A stretch of 16,546 nucleotides of DNA. Origin: Scatosoma sp045577595. Lineage in GTDB: Bacteria > Bacillota > Clostridia > Christensenellales > Borkfalkiaceae. Made by a program: the position numbers and the translations under genes. Positions 1 through 6,136 of this stretch are shown here, in pieces. Positions within the stretch are counted from its first letter, which is position 1. Each line of letters begins with the position of its first letter. The notes beneath the pieces are model-generated. The model made no database searches. It had not been told where the DNA came from and worked only from the letters and a program-made list of their open reading frames with translations. Location: contig JAZNIR010000011.1 of NCBI GenBank assembly GCA_045577595.1, positions 1-16,546 of the forward strand, written 5' to 3'.

Positions 1-734
1 ATTCGTTTGGTCGCGGGGTGCGTATGACGGAAGGCAAGGCGTGCTCGATTGCGAAAGCGTTTTTAAAAGAAGGAGTAGAAATTTCGGCGCACGCCCCCTA
101 TTTTATCAATTTTGCTAATCCCGACGAAGAAATGGTGGCAAAATCGTACGGGTACGTGTTAGACAGCGCGAAGATGTGCAAACTGATGCAAGGCAAACGA
201 ATCGTGTTTCATCCCGCAACGCAAGGGAAAATGGAACGCGAAACGGCAGTAAATTTAACGGTGGAGCGTTTGAAAATTTTGCGCGATTACGTATATTTAA
301 ACGATTTGCAGGATATGCTTTTTTGCCCCGAAACGATGGGGAAATTGGCGCAAATCGGCACGGTGGAAGAAATTACCCGCTTTTGCGAAATCGACCAAAT
401 TTATCTTCCGTGCGTGGATTTTGGGCACGTTAACGCGCGGGAACAAGGCTCTTTAAAGACGGTTGCCGATTATAAATCGCGTTTGGAATATATGATAGAG
501 CGTTTGGGTTACGAACGAATGAAGAATTTTCACGTGCATTTTTCCAAAATACAGTATTCCGCGAAGGGCGAAGTGCGACATCTCACCTTTGCCGACGAAA
601 CGTACGGGCCGGAATTCGAACCGCTTGCGATTGCTTTAAAAGATTTGGCGTTAGAGCCGTATATCGTCAGCGAATCGGACGGTATGCAAGCGGAAGAAGC
701 GTTGCAAATGAAAAACGCGTATTTTTCTTTATAA
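1..734 (+). CDS. nfo: Deoxyribonuclease IV (AP endonuclease, endonuclease IV family), 5' end missing
   Basis: Base-excision repair enzyme that cuts the DNA backbone 5' to abasic sites; a metal-dependent TIM-barrel protein of the cytoplasm. The reading frame is open from the first base of the window (first full codon at 3), and the opening residues FGRGVRM match an internal strand of the family, so roughly 40 N-terminal residues lie outside. The GTG at 18 and ATG at 24 are therefore internal codons, not starts. Family landmarks in order are SAHAPYFINFANP (first metal-site His region), FCPETMGKLAQIG (metal-binding Glu), VDFGHVNAR (Asp and His), HVHFSKIQYSAKGE (second His cluster) and a final IVSESD (Glu). 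The variants resemble the archaeal/clostridial branch rather than E. coli Nfo. The gene ends at a TAA and is followed by a hairpin and then a fresh promoter, so it probably closes an upstream transcript. Family assignment is confident; full length cannot be judged. Confidence 0.88.
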   Translation, partial: SFGRGVRMTEGKACSIAKAFLKEGVEISAHAPYFINFANPDEEMVAKSYGYVLDSAKMCKLMQGKRIVFHPATQGKMERETAVNLTVERLKILRDYVYLNDLQDMLFCPETMGKLAQIGTVEEITRFCEIDQIYLPCVDFGHVNAREQGSLKTVADYKSRLEYMIERLGYERMKNFHVHFSKIQYSAKGEVRHLTFADETYGPEFEPLAIALKDLALEPYIVSESDGMQAEEALQMKNAYFSL

Positions 735-742
735 GAGAAAAG

Positions 743-785
743 GCGCAAAAATACGCGATAGAGAAAAAACTGCGTGTTTTGGCGC
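743..785 (+). repeat. Imperfect inverted repeat downstream of nfo
   Basis: Arms 743-756 (GCGCAAAAATACGC) and 772-785 (GCGTGTTTTGGCGC) pair over 14 positions with one A-G mismatch and one G-U pair, around a 15-base loop. It lies 8 bases after the nfo stop and 30 bases before the next -35 box. No T-run follows on the + strand, so it is not a textbook intrinsic terminator. It could still stop or protect the nfo transcript 3' end. The pairing is seen directly; the role is inferred. Confidence 0.5.
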
Positions 786-815
786 GGAAAAATTCGCGAT
801 TGTATCGCCGTACAC

Positions 816-844
816 TTGACGAATTGTAAAATATTTGGTAAAAT
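816..844 (+). promoter_or_regulatory. Sigma-A promoter upstream of the M24 peptidase gene
   Basis: A -35 box TTGACG (816-821), a 17-base spacer and a -10 box TAAAAT (839-844). TG at 836-837 gives an extended -10. Transcription would begin near 851, giving a leader of about 15 bases before the ATG at 867. A second AT-rich hexamer, TATAAT at 844-849, overlaps but is 22 bases from the -35 box. This is the best promoter match in the window and probably drives the peptidase gene, efp and perhaps dtd. Confidence 0.7.
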
Positions 845-866
845 ATAATAAATAAAGGAAAGTTAT

Positions 867-1922
867 ATGTTGGTAACGAACGGAAAAAGTATTTTAAAGG
901 CGTCCGATTGTGAAGCGGTATATACGTCGTGCGAATATTTGATGCGGTATATTGCGGGTTTCGTGGCGGAAAACGCATTCGTTATCGTCGATAAAACGGG
1001 CACGACTTTATATACGGATAAAAGGTATATCGAAGCGGCGGAAAAACTCGTACAAGGCTCGGACGTAACGGCGGTTTTGTATAAACAAGACGACGCGGTA
1101 AATAACTTGAAAAAATACGCGTCCGTCGGCATTTCCTTTCAACAAACTAGCCACGCGGAGTACGAAACGCTTTTAAAAGCGGGCGTAAAACTCGTTAACG
1201 TGGACGGCGCTTTTGAAAGCGTAATGCAAGTAAAAAACGATTGGGAGCTTTCCAATATTCAAAAAGCGTGCGAAATTGCGGAAGACGCGTTTTTGCAATT
1301 ACTGCCCGAAATTAAAGTCGGGATGACGGAAACGGAAGTGGCGGCGCTACTCGAATACAATATGCGTAAGTTGGGCGCGCAGGGTTTGGCGTTTGAAACG
1401 ATTGTGGCGTTTGGGGCGCACGCGTCCGTTCCCCATCACGAAACGGGAGCGACGAAACTTGCGTTTGGCGACGAAATTTTGATTGATTTCGGTTGTCGCG
1501 TCAACGGATATTGTTCGGATATTACGCGCACGTTTTTATTCGGCGACGACGGCAAACACGAAGAATTTAAAAAAGCGTACGCGCACGTACTTACCGCGCA
1601 TAATCTCGTGAAAGAAAAATTACAAAGCGGTATGACGGCGGGCGACGGGGATAAAATTGCGCGCGATTATTTAACGCAAAACGGCTACGGCGGATTGTTT
1701 ACCCACTCGTTAGGGCACGGAATCGGGCTCAACGTACACGAAAAACCGTACGTAAAGCCGAAAAACGACGCGATTATGCAAGACGGAATGGTGTTTTCCG
1801 ACGAACCGGGTGTGTACGAAGCGGGCGTTTACGGCATACGGATTGAAGACACCGTAACGTTAAAAGACGGAAGAGTGAGAAGTTTTATGTGGAAAACGGA
1901 TAAAAATCTCATAATTTTATAA
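867..1922 (+). CDS. M24 family metallopeptidase (Xaa-Pro aminopeptidase-like)
   Basis: Cytoplasmic exopeptidase expected to remove N-terminal residues preceding proline using a two-metal centre. The 351-residue product has the usual layout: an N-terminal creatinase-like domain (about 1-125) and a pita-bread catalytic domain (about 130-350). All five metal ligands are visible: Asp207 in LIDFG, Asp218 in CSDITRTF, His284 in HSLGHGIGLNVHE, Glu313 in SDEPGVY and Glu327 in GIRIEDTV. The PHH at 189-191 fits the substrate-binding His region. The ATG at 867 is preceded by AAGGAAAG and lies just downstream of a strong promoter. An M24 peptidase directly ahead of efp is also the arrangement in Bacillus subtilis (yqhT-efp). 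The family is certain; the exact specificity (PepP/PepQ type) is not, so no symbol is given. Confidence 0.9.
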   Translation: MLVTNGKSILKASDCEAVYTSCEYLMRYIAGFVAENAFVIVDKTGTTLYTDKRYIEAAEKLVQGSDVTAVLYKQDDAVNNLKKYASVGISFQQTSHAEYETLLKAGVKLVNVDGAFESVMQVKNDWELSNIQKACEIAEDAFLQLLPEIKVGMTETEVAALLEYNMRKLGAQGLAFETIVAFGAHASVPHHETGATKLAFGDEILIDFGCRVNGYCSDITRTFLFGDDGKHEEFKKAYAHVLTAHNLVKEKLQSGMTAGDGDKIARDYLTQNGYGGLFTHSLGHGIGLNVHEKPYVKPKNDAIMQDGMVFSDEPGVYEAGVYGIRIEDTVTLKDGRVRSFMWKTDKNLIIL

Positions 1923-1963
1923 AAAAAGAAAAAAATATAAACAGACACAAGGAGAAAAATTGT

Positions 1964-2527
1964 ATGGCACAAATTTTAGCAGGCGATATTCGTAAAGGCG
2001 TAACGTTCGAATATAAGAGTGGGGTTTACACCGTAACCGATTTCCAACACGTAAAACCTGGCAAGGGCGCGGCGTTTGTAAGAGCGACGCTTAAAAACGT
2101 CGTTACGGGACAAGTATTGTCCAACGAAACGTTTAACCCTACGGCAAAATTGGAAACGGCGCAAGTAGAAACGAAGAAGATGACGTATTCCTATTTTGAC
2201 GGCGAATTCTACGTATTCGTAGACGAAGAATGGAACCAAGAAAATCTTACGTTCGACCAAGTGGAAGACGCGTTGAAGTATATCAAGGAAAACGACACCG
2301 TTACGGTGAAATTCCTTTACGGCAAAGCGTTCTCGGTAGAACCCGAAAACTTCGTAGAACTCAAAGTTATCGAAGCGGAACCCGGCGTAAAAGGCAACAC
2401 GGCGACGAACGTTATGAAAAACGCAAAAGTGGAAACGGGCGCAATCATTCAAGTACCTATGTTCGTGGAAGAAGGCGAAACGATTCGTATCGACACGAGA
2501 ACGGGCGAATATATGAGCCGTGTTTAA
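1964..2527 (+). CDS. efp: Translation elongation factor P
   Basis: Binds between the P and E sites of the ribosome and relieves stalling at consecutive prolines. The 187-residue product has the full three-domain length. It shows the KOW-like N-terminal domain with the modification loop HVKPGKGAAF, where Lys34 is the residue normally extended by a post-translational modification. It also has the central DGEFYVFVD segment and the C-terminal signature ending in VEEGETIRIDTRTGEYMSRV. AAGGAG at 1949-1954 lies 9 bases before the ATG. The 41-base gap after the peptidase gene has no terminator, so the two are probably co-transcribed. No modification enzyme gene (EpmA/EpmB, EarP or YmfI type) is in the window, so the form of the Lys34 modification is unknown. 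A perfect hairpin follows the gene. Confidence 0.98.
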   Translation: MAQILAGDIRKGVTFEYKSGVYTVTDFQHVKPGKGAAFVRATLKNVVTGQVLSNETFNPTAKLETAQVETKKMTYSYFDGEFYVFVDEEWNQENLTFDQVEDALKYIKENDTVTVKFLYGKAFSVEPENFVELKVIEAEPGVKGNTATNVMKNAKVETGAIIQVPMFVEEGETIRIDTRTGEYMSRV

Positions 2528-2560
2528 TCAGTCGTTTATTTAACCGAATAAGAAAACAAG

Positions 2561-2588
2561 GAAATGCAGGACGTACGGCCTGCATTTC
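2561..2588 (+). repeat. Perfect 10-bp hairpin between efp and dtd
   Basis: GAAATGCAGG (2561-2570) and CCTGCATTTC (2579-2588) are exact reverse complements around an 8-base loop, ACGTACGG. No T-run follows; the dtd ribosome-binding site (GGAG, 2596-2599) begins 8 bases later. It may attenuate read-through into dtd, protect the 3' end of the efp message or affect dtd initiation. The structure is seen; the role is inferred. Confidence 0.6.
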
Positions 2589-2606
2589 GTCGTATGGAGA
2601 GATTTT

Positions 2607-3044
2607 ATGAAAGCAGTCGTGCAACGGGTGAAACGAACCCGTTTATCCGTCGGGAATCATCTCGTTTCGGAAATCCCGTTCGGTTTAACCGTGTTTTTTG
2701 GTGTGAAGAGCGGGGACAACGAAACGCAAGCCGATTATATCGTAAAAAAAATAGCGGGCTTGCGGATTTTTGAAGACGAAAACGGTAAAATGAATTTGTC
2801 GGTAAAAGACGTGGGCGGGGAAATTCTTTTCGTTTCGCAATTTACTCTTTACGGGGATTGCTCGCATGGAAACCGTCCCAGTTTTACACTTGCCGAACGC
2901 CCCGAACGCGCGGAATATTTATACGATTACGCAAGTGAAAAACTTGCCGAATACGGCGTCCCCGTAAAGAAAGGAATTTTTGGCGCGGATATGCAAATCG
3001 AGCAAAATAACGACGGTCCTGTAACGATTATAATCGAAGCGTAA
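2607..3044 (+). CDS. dtd: D-aminoacyl-tRNA deacylase
   Basis: Proofreading enzyme that hydrolyses D-amino acids (and glycine mischarged on tRNA-Ala) from tRNA in the cytoplasm. The 145-residue product is the normal length for bacterial DTD1. Both signatures are present: SQFTLYGD at 77-84 and NDGPVT at 135-140, which holds the Gly-cisPro pair (Gly137-Pro138) that gives chiral selectivity. The N-terminus MKAVVQRV is typical. The ATG is preceded by GGAG at 2596-2599 with 7-base spacing. It follows efp by 79 bases containing a hairpin and could be in the same operon. In many Firmicutes dtd follows relA, and no relA is visible here. Confidence 0.97.
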   Translation: MKAVVQRVKRTRLSVGNHLVSEIPFGLTVFFGVKSGDNETQADYIVKKIAGLRIFEDENGKMNLSVKDVGGEILFVSQFTLYGDCSHGNRPSFTLAERPERAEYLYDYASEKLAEYGVPVKKGIFGADMQIEQNNDGPVTIIIEA

Positions 3045-3075
3045 CCGCTTTTAGGGCGTTTTAAAAGAGAAAAAA

Positions 3076-3180
3076 TCGTTGTTTTTTGTACGTAAAGGTA
3101 AAATAAATTTTATTTTCCAAAAAATTCCGTGCTTGTAAATTTAAAATGGACTTTTTTTAATTTTTCAATAAAAACAACGA
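3076..3180. repeat. 11-bp inverted repeat flanking an 83-base AT-rich segment
   Basis: TCGTTGTTTTT (3076-3086) and AAAAACAACGA (3170-3180) are exact reverse complements. Nested inside is a small AU palindrome around 3098-3119. The AT-rich composition makes chance matches easier, but the GTTG core is not simple A/T. Function unknown. Confidence 0.4.
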
Positions 3181-3220
3181 AAAACATACCAAAAAGATAT
3201 AAAAAACGTTAAAAAAACGC

Positions 3221-3283
3221 AAACTCTACTGTGAGTAGAACGGCTGTTTTGCCAAGTAGAGTTTTAAAAATGCCGAGTAGAGT
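3221..3283 (+). repeat. AGTAGA direct repeats at 21-base period with an inverted copy
   Basis: AGTAGA begins at 3234, 3255 and 3276, exactly 21 bases apart. The last two copies extend to GCC(A/G)AGTAGAGT, 12 bases with one mismatch (3251-3262 and 3272-3283). An inverted copy, ACTCTACT, lies at 3223-3230. AAACTCTACT (3221-3230) pairs perfectly with AGTAGAGTTT (3255-3264), with an inner GGC/GCC stem at 3242-3244/3251-3253. The block ends 18 bases before the putative -35 box of the GT8 gene. Same-face spacing over two helical turns suggests a protein-binding array, but alternative RNA pairing is also possible. Confidence 0.65.
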
Positions 3284-3301
3284 AAAAAAGCGGGTTTTAG
3301 G

Positions 3302-3330
3302 TTGCCTTTTTTTGAAAGTTGTTATAAAAT
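3302..3330 (+). promoter_or_regulatory. Candidate promoter for the GT8 gene
   Basis: TTGCCT (3302-3307), 17-base spacer, TAAAAT (3325-3330). The -35 box matches 4 of 6 consensus positions and the -10 box 5 of 6. A start near 3337 would give a leader of about 87 bases. It sits directly downstream of the 21-base-period repeats. The AT-rich setting raises the chance of a fortuitous match. Confidence 0.45.
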
Positions 3331-3423
3331 AATCAAGGTCGTTTGGTGGACTATCGAAACGCTTGCAAAATGCGTTTGCCCAAAACGACGGAAACAACGA
3401 AAAAAGAAAAGGAAAAATAAACG

Positions 3424-4365
3424 ATGCAAAACAAACAGATTATTCCCATTTTTTACGCTTCGGACGAAAACTATTTGCCCTATTTGTCCGTTTCGTTAAG
3501 CTCGCTGAAAGCAAACGCGAGTAAATCGTACGCGTATCATATTTATATATTGAACGCGGACGTGAAAGAAAGCGAACGTGCGCAAAAGGTATTCGAATAC
3601 GCGGACGAAAATTTTAAAATCGAATACGTAGACGTTTCCAAACGTTTGGAAGAAGTAAAAGAATCGTTGAAACTTCGCGATTATTACACGGGCGCAACCT
3701 ATTACCGTATTTTTATTGCGAATATGTTCCCGCAATACGAAAAGGCGCTCTATCTCGACAGTGATACGATTGTGCTTGGGGATATTGCCGAGCTTTATAA
3801 TAAAGAACTCGGCGATAATTTGGTTGGCGCGATTCCCGACGGAGCGGTGGGTGCCGTGCCCGAATTTAGAAGATACACCAAAGAAGTGCTTGGCGTAACG
3901 TTTGATAAATATTTCAACGCGGGCGTGTTGCTTATGAACCTTGCGCAATTCCGCAAAGAGAATTTTTACGACGATTTTTGCGCATTGTTGAAAGAATATA
4001 AATTTTCCGTCGCGCAAGACCAAGATTATTTAAACGTAATTTGTAAAGATAAAGTGGCGTATATCGGTATGGAATGGAATCAAATGCCGATAGCGTCGGA
4101 AAACGGCGGACAGCCCAAGCTCATTCATTACAACTTAACGATGAAGCCGTGGCATTACGAAAATATTCTCTATAAAGAACATTTTTGGAAATATGCCCGT
4201 AAGAACGCGTTTTATACGTCCATTTTATCTGACTTACAAGATTACACGCAAGATAAACAAGAAAAAGACGCCGAATGCGAAGTGGCGCTTCGGAAACTTT
4301 GCATAGAAGAAGCGGAAAGAGAAGATAATTTCTTAAAGGCACGTCAAAAGGCAAACAAAGCGTAA
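3424..4365 (+). CDS. GT8-family glycosyltransferase
   Basis: Retaining sugar transferase of the GT8 family (LPS galactosyl/glucosyltransferase-like, glycogenin fold), expected to use a nucleotide sugar and a divalent metal. The 313-residue product starts with the family strand IPIFYASDENYLPYLSVSLSSL. It has YYRIFIANMFP (94-103) before the metal-binding DxD motif (LDSDTIVLGD, Asp112/Asp114), then YFNAGVLLMNL (163-173), DQDYLN (199-204) and HYNLTMKPW (235-243). The last is a variant of HxxGxxKPW with Leu for Gly. No signal peptide or TM segment is seen, so it is cytoplasmic or membrane-associated. The C-terminal 45 residues are charged and probably helical. The Shine-Dalgarno site (AAAAGGAA about 10 bases upstream) is modest. 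The next genes encode two acyltransferase-like proteins, which suggests a glycolipid or cell-wall polymer acceptor; that is inference. Confidence 0.9.
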   Translation: MQNKQIIPIFYASDENYLPYLSVSLSSLKANASKSYAYHIYILNADVKESERAQKVFEYADENFKIEYVDVSKRLEEVKESLKLRDYYTGATYYRIFIANMFPQYEKALYLDSDTIVLGDIAELYNKELGDNLVGAIPDGAVGAVPEFRRYTKEVLGVTFDKYFNAGVLLMNLAQFRKENFYDDFCALLKEYKFSVAQDQDYLNVICKDKVAYIGMEWNQMPIASENGGQPKLIHYNLTMKPWHYENILYKEHFWKYARKNAFYTSILSDLQDYTQDKQEKDAECEVALRKLCIEEAEREDNFLKARQKANKA

Positions 4366-4377
4366 AAGGAAAATTTC

Positions 4378-4399
4378 CGCCACCTTGCAAAAGGTGGCG
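4378..4399 (+). repeat. Perfect hairpin with GCAA tetraloop after the GT8 gene
   Basis: CGCCACCTT (4378-4386) and AAGGTGGCG (4391-4399) pair over 9 bases around GCAA, a stable GNRA loop. It begins 13 bases after the GT8 stop. The following bases are AAAATATCG, so there is no U-tract. It is probably a 3'-end or processing structure between GT8 and the next gene. If it does terminate, it is not by the canonical intrinsic mechanism. Confidence 0.6.
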
Positions 4400-4458
4400 A
4401 AAATATCGTTTGGAAGTATATAAAACAAACGAAAAAATCTAAAATGCAGGGGGTACGT

Positions 4459-5331
4459 ATGGATACAACGAAAATTTCGCCTGAAAGATTGGCAATTTTA
4501 AAACGCATTGAAGAATACGAAAAAAACGGTTGGTTTGATAAGGACGTGGAAGACGACCCCGAATCGCCCGAATTGTTGCCGGAAAAAGTAGATTATCTTT
4601 GTAAAAAGTTATCCAGCAAAATCTCCCGTAAAATCGCCAATATCGTCGGCGATAAATATTTTTTAGGATTGATAAAAAAGGATATTTTGGTGATAGACGG
4701 CGTAACGGGAGAAGAAAATTTATCCGCGCTTAAAAACGGCGCAATCGTTACGTGCAATCATTTTTCGCCGTTCGACAACTATATCGTCTTTCATTGTATT
4801 CGGAAATACTTGCCGAAAAAATATTTGTACAAGGTAATCCGCGAAGGGAATTATACGAATTTCCCCGGTTTGTACGGGTTTTTGTTCCGCCATTGCAACA
4901 CGTTGCCGTTATCGCGCAACCGTCGTACGATGATGAATTTTATGAGCGCGACGAACACCCTTTTAAAGCGTGGCGAAAGCATTTTGATTTATCCCGAACA
5001 AGCAATGTGGTGGAACTATCGCAAGCCCCGTCCGTTTAAAATCGGCGGTTTTAAAATGGCGTATAAAGCGGGCGTACCCGTCGTGCCTACGTTTATTACG
5101 ATGGAACACGATAAAAATCGGGTGGACGAAAGCGGTTATCCCGTGCAACGGCATACGTTGCATATTATGCCCGCCATCTATCCCGACACGACGCTCGGAG
5201 AAAAGGCAGGCGCGGAAAAAATGATGCAAGACGCCTACACCATGTATAAGGCGAAATACCAAGAAGTGTATAAAGAACCGCTCGTTTATACGGCGGACAG
5301 CGAAGAAAATAACGAAAGCAAAAACGGTTGA
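4459..5331 (+). CDS. PlsC-like 1-acyl-glycerol-3-phosphate acyltransferase
   Basis: Member of the lysophosphatidic-acid acyltransferase superfamily, which transfers acyl groups to glycerolipid or related acceptors at the inner membrane face. The catalytic HX4D motif is His101-Asp106 in CNHFSPFDNY. The second conserved block is LSRNRR (151-156). The usual EGTR block is the variant YPEQAMW (178-184), followed by KIGGFKMAYKAGVPVVP (194-210). An N-terminal extension of about 90 residues precedes the domain and is charged rather than membrane-spanning. I prefer ATG 4459 (290 residues) to the in-frame ATG 4444, because GGGGG at 4449-4453 sits 5 bases before 4459 and would be inside the longer version. 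It lies between the GT8 gene and a CrtO-like gene with only 9 bases to the latter. The substrate could be phosphatidate or a glycolipid, so no symbol is assigned. Confidence 0.85.
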   Translation: MDTTKISPERLAILKRIEEYEKNGWFDKDVEDDPESPELLPEKVDYLCKKLSSKISRKIANIVGDKYFLGLIKKDILVIDGVTGEENLSALKNGAIVTCNHFSPFDNYIVFHCIRKYLPKKYLYKVIREGNYTNFPGLYGFLFRHCNTLPLSRNRRTMMNFMSATNTLLKRGESILIYPEQAMWWNYRKPRPFKIGGFKMAYKAGVPVVPTFITMEHDKNRVDESGYPVQRHTLHIMPAIYPDTTLGEKAGAEKMMQDAYTMYKAKYQEVYKEPLVYTADSEENNESKNG

Positions 5332-5340
5332 GGTGGGTAA

Positions 5341-5952
5341 GTGATTTTATATGTAACGGTGATTACCATAGCGGGACTATTGATTGCAGGCGTGGTTTCG
5401 CTCGTAAGCGGAGCGGGATTTTTTCTTACGCTCGGTTTTACGGCACTTGCCATCGTCGTGGTGGTGTTATTGGACGGATTAACGGCGACGGTGTGTCGGT
5501 TGTTGCCGGCGGGGATTGCCAATCACGAAAAGAAATTCTACCACGTTTCCCCCAAAGAAAAGAAATTTTACGAAAAACTCGGCATACGGAAATGGAAAGA
5601 TAAAATTCCCGAAATCGGACATTTTACGGGTTTTCGCAAAAATAAAATTGCCGACCCGAAAAGCGTGGAATATCTCGACAGATTTTTACTTGAAATCTGT
5701 TACGGCGAGTTAGGGCATTTTTTAAGTATTTTTACGGGCGCGGTTACCCTTCTGTTTTTCCCGCTTACCCGTCTTTGGTGGGCGATTTCCATTCCCGTCG
5801 TACTTATCAACGCGTTTATGAATTTGCCGTCGCTGTTTATTTTACGGTATAATTCGTACAAATTAAAATTCTTGCGGGACAGTACCTTAAAAAAGCAAGC
5901 GCGCGCCAAGAAAAACGAGACGGAAAATTCGGAAAAAGAAACGAATTTGTAA
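5341..5952 (+). CDS. CrtO-like integral membrane protein (putative glycosyl acyltransferase family)
   Basis: Small membrane protein of 203 residues. Two hydrophobic segments (about 2-20 and 27-58) are followed by a cytoplasmic block with the motif KKFYEKLGIRKWKDKIPE (74-91). A second conserved block, LLEICYGELGHFLSI (116-130), leads into further hydrophobic stretches at about 129-170, and the tail is basic and charged. The GIRKWKDKIPE and ExCxxExxH pattern resembles the family of Staphylococcus aureus CrtO, which esterifies a glucosyl carotenoid with a fatty acid. No carotenoid genes are in the window, so the real acceptor may be another glycolipid. The start is GTG 5341: an in-frame TAA ends at 5340 and AGGTGG is at 5331-5336. 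A strong terminator follows, so this probably ends the GT8-PlsC-CrtO unit. Family call is by motif memory and moderately sure. Confidence 0.6.
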   Translation: MILYVTVITIAGLLIAGVVSLVSGAGFFLTLGFTALAIVVVVLLDGLTATVCRLLPAGIANHEKKFYHVSPKEKKFYEKLGIRKWKDKIPEIGHFTGFRKNKIADPKSVEYLDRFLLEICYGELGHFLSIFTGAVTLLFFPLTRLWWAISIPVVLINAFMNLPSLFILRYNSYKLKFLRDSTLKKQARAKKNETENSEKETNL

Positions 5953-5977
5953 AATAAAAAATCAATAAAAAAGAAAC

Positions 5978-6010
5978 GAGAGAGCGGAAAAAAGCGCTCT
6001 CTTTCTTTTT
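5978..6010 (+). terminator. Rho-independent terminator after the CrtO-like gene
   Basis: AGAGAGCG (5979-5986) and CGCTCTCT (5995-6002) form an 8-bp GC-rich stem with loop GAAAAAAG, followed directly by TTTCTTTTT. This is the only hairpin in the window with a proper U-tract. It separates the acyltransferase genes from the dgt operon. Confidence 0.88.
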
Positions 6011-6136
6011 GCGTAAAAAATATAAAAAAAATAAAAAAATCCGCATAAAAAAAAGGGGATAAGGAAAGTTTTGTCGAAATAACATATAAGGAAGAAAATT
6101 TTTTTATATATTGAAAGAAAAAAGGGGGTGTGTAAG

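Larger units (their letters stand above)
3045..3423. other. AT-rich, repeat-containing intergenic region (379 bases)
   Basis: No convincing gene lies between dtd and the GT8 gene. The region is very AT-rich. It holds an 11-bp inverted repeat spaced by 83 bases (3076-3086/3170-3180), three AGTAGA elements at 21-base spacing with an inverted partner (3221-3283), and two candidate promoters: TTGTAA-N17-TTTAAT at 3133-3161 (weak) and TTGCCT-N17-TAAAAT at 3302-3330. No canonical terminator for dtd was found; the only candidate is a 6-bp AU hairpin at 3048-3067. A leader RNA, an operator region or a small RNA are all possible. Confidence 0.6.

Noticed and set aside
18..26. GTG 18 or ATG 24 as the start of the endonuclease IV gene.
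   Set aside because: The frame is open to the window edge, and the residues before these codons (SFGRG) match the family, so both are internal.
3221..3283. CRISPR-like array of AGTAGAG repeats.
   Set aside because: Only three 6-12 base units at a 21-base period, far too short for CRISPR repeats and spacers, and no cas genes nearby.
3209..3397. 62-codon frame on the - strand within the dtd-GT8 gap.
   Set aside because: Low-complexity translation in AT-rich DNA, no Shine-Dalgarno site and no recognisable domain.
4444..4458. ATG 4444 as the start of the PlsC-like gene.
   Set aside because: The best Shine-Dalgarno (GGGGG, 4449-4453) lies downstream of it and is correctly placed for ATG 4459.
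6011..6120. Sigma-A or sigma-H promoter for dgt-dnaG-rpoD.
   Set aside because: TTGTCG (6071) pairs only with GAAAAT at 17-base spacing, and sigma-H-like AGGA/GAAA pairs have the wrong spacing. The AT-rich stretch gives too many weak matches to choose one.
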